Source: JAUVKT01 sp964634565 (GTDB lineage: Bacteria > Bacteroidota > Bacteroidia > Bacteroidales > VadinHA17). Taken from it: 11,579 nucleotides of DNA. A model generated the notes under the pieces. It was given only the letters and a program-made list of their open reading frames with translations. It did no database searches and was not told where the DNA came from. The stretch spans positions 1-11,579 of the forward strand of contig CAZWLP010000074.1 in NCBI GenBank assembly GCA_964634565.1, given 5' to 3'. A program made the translations under genes and the position numbers. Below are positions 6,016 to 11,579 of the stretch, piece after piece. Position 1 is the stretch's first letter; every line of letters starts with the position of its first letter.

Positions 6016-7386
6016 TCAGATCTTATTACCCAGGAATCCTAAACCGTAAAGGAATACAAATGTTATTGCAATTGGTGCAATAAATTTTACTATAAGCATA
6101 AATAGTTTAAATAGCCTTACATTAAGCGCTCCCGAATTGGTAATTTCATCTTTCACCTTATCCTTGCCCAGGTACCATCCTACAAAAACAACAATCAGAA
6201 TAGCTCCCAGTGGTAAAAGTATATTTGCCGATAACTCATTAAACCAGGAAAAGATCGTCCTGTCGAGAAAAACAGCATCTTTTAACGGACCGAATGATAG
6301 TGTTGCAAAAATCCCTACAAAAGAGATTGCGATTGATCCTATAATTGTGGCCTTTTTTCTTGTCATATTCAGCTCCTCCGAAAAATAAGCTACAACAACC
6401 TCAAGTACAGAAACAGTTGATGTAAGAGCAGCAATAGCAAGAAGAAGAAAGAAAATTATAGAGAAAATATGTCCCCCGGCCATCTGGGCAAAAATATTAG
6501 GAAGCACAATAAATACAAGTCCAAAACCTTCAGCAGGGTCTATATTGTATGCAAAAACAGCTGGAAATATCATAACACCAGCAAGTATTGCTATCATAGT
6601 ATCGGCAGCACTAACCTGAAGAGCCATTACCGGCAGATTTTCCTTTTTACTTATATAGGAGCCATAGGTTATCAGTGTACCCATACCAATACTGAGCGAA
6701 AAAGCAGCCTGACCCAGCGCATCAAGCACCACTGACCAGGTGATTTTTGAAAAATCGGGTTTAAATAAAAACACAAGACCTTCCTTAGCTCCATCCAGAG
6801 TAAGCGACCTTGCACAGATTACAAGTATAAGTACAATAAGCAGGGGCATCAGAATTTTTGTATATTTCTCTATCCCCTTTTTAACTCCTGAAAATACAAT
6901 ATATCCTGTAAGGAACATAAAAACAAGCTGCCAGATCAGAGGTCTGAAAGTACCCGACTGGAATGCTTCAAAAGTACTTTTTAATTGCTCAGAATTCTTA
7001 CCACTGAAAGAATTTCCTATGGCCTGAACCAGATACTCAAGAGTCCAACCGGCAATAGTACTGTAGAAGGCAAGGATCAAAAAGGCCGAAACAATGCCCA
7101 TCAAACCTATCAGGTACCATTTCTTTCCCGGGGCCAACTTCTTAAACGATCCAAGAGCATTCCTCTGCGCCCTTCTTCCAATAGTAAGCTCGGCCAGCAT
7201 TACCGGAAATCCTATCCCAAGGATAAATAACAAATAAATCAGAAGAAATGCTCCGCCACCATTTTCTCCTAAAACATAGGGAAACCGCCATATATTACCT
7301 AATCCTACAGCAGAGCCTGCTGCAGCTGCAATAACACCTAACCTGCTACCAAATGCATCCCTTTCCGATATATCATTACCAAGCAT
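6016..7386 (-). CDS. Sodium-dependent NSS (SNF) family amino-acid transporter
   Basis: The 456-residue protein has the LeuT fold and probably 11 membrane segments, as in the bacterial MhsT/Tyt1 group. The unwound TM1 (GSAVGLGNIWRFPYVLG, 24-40) and the start of TM2 (ENGGGAF, 41-47) carry the signature that binds substrate carboxylate and sodium. TM6 has FSLSIGMGTLITYGSY (229-244), close to LeuT, and TM8 has ALTSTVSVLE (320-329), supplying the Thr/Ser ligands of the second sodium site. It imports an amino acid with sodium; the substrate (often Trp, Tyr, Leu or other hydrophobic residues) cannot be read from the sequence with confidence. The start is ATG. A 189-bp spacer with a tandem array lies upstream, and the AGCS gene follows. 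In that spacer AACATTTG (7461..7454) resembles a -7 box but lacks a -33 TTTG, so I do not call a promoter. Confidence 0.93.
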   Translation of the reverse strand: MLGNDISERDAFGSRLGVIAAAAGSAVGLGNIWRFPYVLGENGGGAFLLIYLLFILGIGFPVMLAELTIGRRAQRNALGSFKKLAPGKKWYLIGLMGIVSAFLILAFYSTIAGWTLEYLVQAIGNSFSGKNSEQLKSTFEAFQSGTFRPLIWQLVFMFLTGYIVFSGVKKGIEKYTKILMPLLIVLILVICARSLTLDGAKEGLVFLFKPDFSKITWSVVLDALGQAAFSLSIGMGTLITYGSYISKKENLPVMALQVSAADTMIAILAGVMIFPAVFAYNIDPAEGFGLVFIVLPNIFAQMAGGHIFSIIFFLLLAIAALTSTVSVLEVVVAYFSEELNMTRKKATIIGSIAISFVGIFATLSFGPLKDAVFLDRTIFSWFNELSANILLPLGAILIVVFVGWYLGKDKVKDEITNSGALNVRLFKLFMLIVKFIAPIAITFVFLYGLGFLGNKI

Positions 7387-7509
7387 ATTATGATTTGTTT
7401 CTTATTTAATAAAAATTTTAGCTGCCTAAATTCGGTAGAATTGTTATCATATGCAAATGTTTAAAAATAGGTTTAGAATGAGTTTGAAAGGTTTGAAGAT
7501 AATTACCCC

Positions 7510-7565
7510 TTTTGCCTTTTGCCTTTTGCCTTTTGCCTTTTGCCTTTTGCCTTTTGCCTTTTGCC
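7510..7565. repeat. Perfect tandem array, eight copies of a 7-bp unit (TTTTGCC)
   Basis: Eight identical head-to-tail copies of TTTTGCC (GGCAAAA on the minus strand) fill 56 bp with no mismatch, beginning 10 bp after the tamL stop and ending 123 bp before the NSS transporter start. Perfect identity points to recent slipped-strand expansion. The unit is not a multiple of 3 and lies outside genes, so copy change could alter only transcription or RNA structure between tamL and the NSS gene. Confidence 0.97.
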
Positions 7566-7575
7566 CTACAACTTC

Positions 7576-9927
7576 TTAAAATGGATATCCTATACCGAAG
7601 CTAAGGTTAAAATCGTCTCTCCAGCTAAGATCACGGTTACTCATAATCCATTTTGAGGCTTCAGGAATCTGGGGGTCTCTTAATTTCATACCAAGGTCTG
7701 TACGAAGGATAATAAAATTCAGATCAAACCTGAATCCTAATCCTGTACCTACAGCAAACTCCTTGTAAAACCTGTCGAACTCAAAATTTGCTCCCGGCCT
7801 GTCTTCATCAATATTATAGGTCCAGATATTACCAGCATCAAGAAACATGGCTCCCTCCAGGATCCAGAATAGTTTAAATCTGTATTCAGCATTAAGTTCT
7901 ATTTTTATATCAGCTGTGGAATTGTAAAAGGAAGAGCTGGAAGGGATATAAGATCCCGGTCCGAGCGATCTTACCTGCCAGGCCCTTATCCCGTTCGCAC
8001 CCCCGCTGAAATACTGCTTTTCAAAGGGCATTCCTTCTGAATTACCATAGGGAATACCGATGCCGGCAAAAGCTCTGTAAACAATTGAGCTCACATCATT
8101 AAGTGTACGGTTATACCTGATATCAATATCTCCTCTTACATACTGAGCAAAACTCTGATTAAAGATACTATAGCTACCATCCACCTTCTCACTTTTTGCA
8201 AGATCAAATGCAGCGGCCATAAGGTTACCGGCCAGCTCACCATTAAACTTAAAATACCAGTAACTCCTGGCCTTATTAATATTCTGACTATTATATATAT
8301 ACGTATAGTTTCCTCCAACTATCATTATATCCTTATAACTGTAGGCCAGATAGGATGATGTATCAATATCCATTTCAAACTCCGGGTCTATATACGGGAG
8401 ACTGACAACGTTCAGCTGTAAGGGATTAATGCTATGCGACTCGAAATTACCTGACTTCCATTTATAACCAAAGGTGGCATTTGCCACTGTTCTGGTATAA
8501 ACAGGCATCTTCTGATAGTTATATGCTGTTTGTATGGTTGTCTTAGGATTGTATTTCTTTATAAACTTTTCACTTTCAAGAAATGGAAACAGGAATCTTG
8601 GCAGAGTCAGAGAAGTCTCAAAACCATATTCCTGGGTACTCCTCGACCCTGAAATTTTTTCTTCGAGTGCTTCATACGATCCCTTGATTTTCATATTAAG
8701 CTGCTCTGCTCCCCTGAAAAGGTTTTTATGCTGATAAACCAGATTAACAGCACCTCCCAGATTCCCGGCAGAATTAGTACCCTCAAGTTCTATTCTGAAT
8801 GCCTGCTTAACAACCGGTGTAATCTGTACAACACAATTAAGCATTATCTCTCCTCTTTCATTTGTAATAAGCGGATCAGTCTCGTAGTACCTGATATTAA
8901 CTCTTCCAAAAGCCTGGAGCGAACCCAGGTGTCCCTGAGATTGTTCGGTATTTGTTACCTGGAACAATTCACCTCTTTTAATATAGAGTGACTGTATTAT
9001 AACATCATATTTTACCGAAGGAACAGCAAGGTTTGAGATAAAGTAAACACCATCATAGTAAGTGGTATCCTGACTTAATAAATAACCCTGCCTGTCGTCG
9101 AGAGCAGCCCTGGGGTCAAAATCGGGATAGATATAAACATCTTTTATCCGGTAACGCTTATGATGACTTTCAGTAATTCTGTTATTCGGACCAATATGCT
9201 CTGCCAGTTTAACCAGGTATTCTATATCAACGGTCCTGTCTCCCAGGGTTGAATCCACCCTGAAATTTATATTATCGCGTGAAAAGCCATAAAAACCCAG
9301 ATCCTTTATCAACCTTTCTACTCTCAGTCTCTCAGCCTGTAAGCGGTCTACATCATATATTTCACCCCTCTCAATAATACAACTTACCGAATCCATATAT
9401 ATAAATTTACGAAGGGTGGTATCCTCTACGCTATAGGTAATATTTCTTACACGGTAAGGCTCACGGGCATGAATATCGTAAGTAATATTAGCCCTCTTCT
9501 TCCTAATAAAATAATCTGCATCAACAGTAGCATTGAAGTATCCTTTTGAAAACAAGAAATTTTCAAGTTGTTCTGTCGATTTTGAAGCAGTAAAAGGATC
9601 AAAAACCACAGGCTCCTCTCCTATTCTTCTCAGCCATCCGTGAGGCCAGGCTTCCTTTTCAATATTGGAAAGATTGTACAGGCCCAGATGAAACCGGGCA
9701 CCAAAAATCTTTTTATTTGGCGACTGCTTAATATAGGGTAAAAGGTCGCTCTTCCTGATATCATTATTATCAATTTTTATTTCCGACTTATCGAGCAGAC
9801 TCTCCTCTTCTATTATATATTTTGTTGGATTACAGGCAGCTGCAAGCAGCATAATTATAAGGCTTCCCGTAATTAATAGCGACCTATTATTTTTATTTGG
9901 CGTAAAATATTTCAAAATTTGCAACAC
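7576..9927 (-). CDS. tamL: TamL: lipoprotein-type TamA/BamA (Omp85) outer-membrane barrel protein
   Basis: The 783-residue protein is an Omp85 member of the Bacteroidota TamL type, thought to work with TamB in outer-membrane biogenesis. A signal sequence with hydrophobic core (17-29) ends in a lipobox-like AAAC, with Cys32 the predicted lipidated residue. A long periplasmic region with POTRA-like segments extends to about 400, then the 16-strand-type barrel. The Omp85 loop-6 motif appears as IRAW (647-650, within SGGANGIRAWQVRSLGPGS), and the last residues SFGIGYPF form a barrel signal ending in Phe. The start is GTG; TTG codons 2 and 5 are the only other nearby starts, since the next ATG is codon 26, inside the signal core. 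It diverges from the RNA methyltransferase gene. tamB is not in the window; alternatively it is a generic BamA paralogue. Confidence 0.88.
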   Translation of the reverse strand: MLQILKYFTPNKNNRSLLITGSLIIMLLAAACNPTKYIIEEESLLDKSEIKIDNNDIRKSDLLPYIKQSPNKKIFGARFHLGLYNLSNIEKEAWPHGWLRRIGEEPVVFDPFTASKSTEQLENFLFSKGYFNATVDADYFIRKKRANITYDIHAREPYRVRNITYSVEDTTLRKFIYMDSVSCIIERGEIYDVDRLQAERLRVERLIKDLGFYGFSRDNINFRVDSTLGDRTVDIEYLVKLAEHIGPNNRITESHHKRYRIKDVYIYPDFDPRAALDDRQGYLLSQDTTYYDGVYFISNLAVPSVKYDVIIQSLYIKRGELFQVTNTEQSQGHLGSLQAFGRVNIRYYETDPLITNERGEIMLNCVVQITPVVKQAFRIELEGTNSAGNLGGAVNLVYQHKNLFRGAEQLNMKIKGSYEALEEKISGSRSTQEYGFETSLTLPRFLFPFLESEKFIKKYNPKTTIQTAYNYQKMPVYTRTVANATFGYKWKSGNFESHSINPLQLNVVSLPYIDPEFEMDIDTSSYLAYSYKDIMIVGGNYTYIYNSQNINKARSYWYFKFNGELAGNLMAAAFDLAKSEKVDGSYSIFNQSFAQYVRGDIDIRYNRTLNDVSSIVYRAFAGIGIPYGNSEGMPFEKQYFSGGANGIRAWQVRSLGPGSYIPSSSSFYNSTADIKIELNAEYRFKLFWILEGAMFLDAGNIWTYNIDEDRPGANFEFDRFYKEFAVGTGLGFRFDLNFIILRTDLGMKLRDPQIPEASKWIMSNRDLSWRDDFNLSFGIGYPF

Positions 9928-9934
9928 TATTCCG

Positions 9935-9942
9935 CAAATATA
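9935..9942 (-). promoter_or_regulatory. Probable -7 box of the tamL promoter (TATATTTG)
   Basis: TATATTTG matches TAnnTTTG exactly, in the 59-bp spacer between tamL and the divergent methyltransferase gene. No TTTG is found at -33. The box ends only 7 nt before the tamL GTG, so transcription would begin at or within a few bases of the start codon. No matching box was found for the plus-strand gene. Confidence 0.5.
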
Positions 9943-9986
9943 TTAATAATTAGTATCAATTTTATCTAAAATATCATCTCGAAAGT

Positions 9987-10760
9987 ATGTTAAGTAATAA
10001 GCAGACCAAACTTATCAGATCGCTGCAAAAGAAGAAACAAAGAGATATTTCAGGACTCTATGTTATAGAAGGCGACAAACTTGTAAGAGAGTATCTTGAA
10101 GCAGGTGAGGAGATATCTCTACTGGCAGCTAAACCCGAGTGGATAGCAACATTACCCTCATACCAGCTGGAAAGGATCGAACATATTGCAGAATTAAACT
10201 ATGCTGAACTAAAGAACGTCAGTTCGCTTACAAGTCCCCATAATTCACTTGCCCTGGTCAGAATTAAGAAAAAAGAGCTATTTAAAGATAAGATTAAAGG
10301 TAATCTGTCACTGGCTCTGGATTTTATCCAGGACCCCGGTAACCTGGGTACAATTATCAGAACTGCAGCATGGTTTGGAATAAGGAATATTATCTGTTCC
10401 GCCAACTGTGTCGATGCTTATAATCCCAAAGTTATCCAGGCTACGATGGGAGGGCTGCTGGTATGCGATATTTATTATACTGATCTTTCTGAATTTCTGG
10501 AAGGGGCTTCCAAAAGTGGAATTAATATCTACGCAGCCACCCTCGACGGAAAATCAATGTACGAAGAGGAACTGGATAACAATGGCATTATTCTGCTGGG
10601 AAATGAATCAAACGGTATCTCAGAAGAACTTATTCAATTTGTTACAAAAAAAATAATGATCCCTGCCGGATCAATACCCGGACCCGGCATTGAATCCCTC
10701 AACGTTGCTACATCAGCAGCTATTATCTGCAGTGAATTTGCCAGAAGAAAGAAGAGCTGA
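9987..10760 (+). CDS. SpoU/TrmH-family RNA 2'-O-methyltransferase
   Basis: The 257-residue protein transfers methyl from S-adenosylmethionine to a ribose 2'-OH in tRNA or rRNA. The N-terminal part (about 1-105) is a substrate-binding domain of the SpoU_sub_bind type (KQRDISGLYVIEGDKLV). The knotted SPOUT domain shows motif 1 DFIQDPGNLGTIIRTA (112-127; Asn119 and catalytic Arg125), motif 2 LLGNESNGIS (203-212) and motif 3 IPGPGIESLNVATSAAII (230-247; Ser238-Leu239-Asn240). Motif 3 is preceded by a longer Gly/Pro-rich stretch (IPAGS at 225-229) than the short IPxxG form I expect. The exact target is unknown; TsnR/RlmB-like rRNA methylation is possible. It is the only plus-strand gene here, 59 bp from tamL and 4 bp from the porT stop. 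ATG start, no Shine-Dalgarno. Confidence 0.92.
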   Translation: MLSNKQTKLIRSLQKKKQRDISGLYVIEGDKLVREYLEAGEEISLLAAKPEWIATLPSYQLERIEHIAELNYAELKNVSSLTSPHNSLALVRIKKKELFKDKIKGNLSLALDFIQDPGNLGTIIRTAAWFGIRNIICSANCVDAYNPKVIQATMGGLLVCDIYYTDLSEFLEGASKSGINIYAATLDGKSMYEEELDNNGIILLGNESNGISEELIQFVTKKIMIPAGSIPGPGIESLNVATSAAIICSEFARRKKS

Positions 10761-10764
10761 AAAA

Positions 10765-11478
10765 CTACTCAAAATGAAATGCCAGCACCCATATTCGCGA
10801 ATGAAGTGCTTCGATAGCATTAGCATATTGAGCATAACCCGGAGCCGGTTCATGCACGAGTACATCACTTAGCCCGGTCGACATTTTAAGTTCTACGGCC
10901 AGCTTAAAATATGGAAGGTATATATCCAGTCCGGCGCCTGCTTCATAATATAAATCCGGCCTCTTGAGCCTGAGATAAACAGGCTCTTCATCATCATACT
11001 CTTTTCGTCCGGCAAGGTCGTATCTGAAATTCAGTCCTGCTACCAGGTAGGGCCTGAAATTATTAAGCCTGTCGCCCTTTGTCTTTACAAGGAGAGGAAA
11101 TTCAAGAAATGATGATTCCAGCTTCTGCCGGTCATCATACAATTCCTGATCCTTGTAATATATCATATTCCTCTGGCCAAAAGAAACACCAGGTAAGAAC
11201 CTTATATCAAAATACTTTAAGGGCTTATAATCAATAATTACCTGGATATTTATTCCGGGCTGCAGGAAACTAACTTCCGGGTAGAGAGAATCGACAGCAT
11301 AATATTCCTGCGACTTGCTGGTATTAAAGTCAAGAGCATTAAACCCAATGCTGAAACCAAAGTGCAGAATCTTGTCATCATAGGTTGATGAATTCTTTGG
11401 TTTCTGTCGCTGAGCATAAGCGTTTATACCTCCTGCCAGCAAAAGCAGTATAATTATATATCCAGAACTACGCCTCAC
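10765..11478 (-). CDS. porT: PorT-family outer-membrane beta-barrel protein (type IX secretion)
   Basis: The 237-residue protein begins with a signal peptide (hydrophobic 8-16, likely cleaved after Ala22 in NAYA-QRQ) and continues as a series of amphipathic strands typical of a small outer-membrane barrel. PorT/SprT family patterns are visible: ILHFGFSIGFNALDF (37-51), LQPGINIQVIIDYKPLKYFD (72-91) and IRFLPGVSFGQRN (92-104). PorT is needed for export and maturation of type IX cargo (gingipains in Porphyromonas, gliding adhesins in Flavobacterium). The start is GTG, supported by AGGAG 8 nt upstream. It converges on the methyltransferase gene with only 4 bp between stops. A neighbouring ubiE/menG, common in relatives, would be beyond the right edge. 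It could be a porT-like paralogue rather than the true secretion gene. Confidence 0.82.
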   Translation of the reverse strand: MRRSSGYIIILLLLAGGINAYAQRQKPKNSSTYDDKILHFGFSIGFNALDFNTSKSQEYYAVDSLYPEVSFLQPGINIQVIIDYKPLKYFDIRFLPGVSFGQRNMIYYKDQELYDDRQKLESSFLEFPLLVKTKGDRLNNFRPYLVAGLNFRYDLAGRKEYDDEEPVYLRLKRPDLYYEAGAGLDIYLPYFKLAVELKMSTGLSDVLVHEPAPGYAQYANAIEALHSRIWVLAFHFE

Positions 11479-11486
11479 TTTTATTA

Positions 11487-11491
11487 CTCCT
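11487..11491 (-). promoter_or_regulatory. porT ribosome binding site
   Basis: AGGAG lies 8 nt before the porT GTG on the minus strand. It supports GTG as the true start, which matters because no ATG is in a suitable position nearby. Confidence 0.6.
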
Positions 11492-11504
11492 GATAATTAT
11501 TACC

Positions 11505-11512
11505 CAAATATA
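11505..11512 (-). promoter_or_regulatory. Probable -7 box of the porT promoter (TATATTTG)
   Basis: TATATTTG fits TAnnTTTG, and transcription would start near 11500, about 22 nt before the GTG. No TTTG stands at -33. The 12-base core TTAATATATTTG is the same as at tamL. Confidence 0.55.
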
Positions 11513-11556
11513 TTAAACTTATTCTTCAGAATTATATTGTACCAGATACTCTTTCC

Positions 11557-11579
11557 CATCCACTCATCCACTCATCCAC
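11557..11579. repeat. Tandem array of an 8-bp unit (CATCCACT), cut by the window edge
   Basis: Two full copies and seven bases of a third copy of CATCCACT run without mismatch to the last base, so the true length is unknown. The array is about 79 bp upstream of the porT start and upstream of its predicted -7 box. Confidence 0.85.

Noticed and set aside
7471..7497. Loose repeats GTTTAGA, GTTTGAA, GTTTGAA as an operator
   Set aside because: Unequal spacing, imperfect copies and AT-rich background make chance likely.
7510..7565. CRISPR-like array
   Set aside because: The unit is 7 bp with no spacers and no cas genes nearby; it is a simple tandem repeat.
7387..7575. Glycine or other riboswitch controlling the transporter operon
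   Set aside because: AGCS genes are often under glycine riboswitches, but the AGCS gap is only 28 nt and this 189-bp spacer shows no conserved riboswitch core, only AT-rich sequence and the tandem array.

Overview
The window looks like chromosomal core DNA from a member of the Bacteroidota, probably class Bacteroidia. Four observations support this. Several promoters fit the phylum's sigma factor consensus (TTTG near -33, TAnnTTTG near -7). The order rpsU, xerC-like recombinase, hpf, tRNA cluster, tuf, tRNA-Trp is typical of the phylum. A lipoprotein-type TamA homologue (TamL) is present, and so is a PorT-family protein of the type IX secretion system. I see no phage, insertion sequence, CRISPR array or defence locus. 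Every gene except one reads on the minus strand.

Translation block (3..3445, minus). A promoter at 3414..3444 should drive rpsU (ribosomal protein bS21), a XerC-like tyrosine recombinase and hpf (ribosome hibernation factor). The hpf Shine-Dalgarno overlaps the recombinase stop codon. A second, very good promoter at 1884..1915 then starts a run of tRNA-Thr(UGU), tRNA-Tyr(GUA), tRNA-Gly(UCC), tRNA-Thr(GGU), tuf and tRNA-Trp(CCA). A strong hairpin at 84..111 separates tuf from tRNA-Trp. In related genomes secE, nusG and the ribosomal protein/RNA polymerase genes follow, which would lie beyond the left edge.

Transport and DNA-binding block (3554..7386, minus). An NSS/SNF sodium symporter, an AGCS alanine/glycine:sodium symporter and a membrane-anchored protein with three helix-hairpin-helix units are closely spaced and probably form one operon. 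It supplies sodium-coupled amino-acid uptake plus a ComEA-like putative DNA-binding protein on the outer face of the inner membrane.

Envelope block (7576..11579). tamL (minus) and a SpoU-type RNA methyltransferase (plus) diverge from a 59-bp spacer. The methyltransferase converges on porT (minus) with only 4 bp between stop codons. tamL and porT both begin with GTG and both have the same TTAATATATTTG promoter core. Two perfect short tandem arrays lie in spacers: eight copies of a 7-mer after tamL, and nearly three copies of an 8-mer cut by the right edge upstream of porT.

No spacer exceeds 300 bases. The most interesting leads are the tuf/tRNA-Trp hairpin, the nearly leaderless arrangement at tamL, the two spacer arrays, and the uncharacterised triple-HhH membrane protein beside the rpsU-recombinase operon. 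I found no convincing undescribed system; most of the window is conserved housekeeping.
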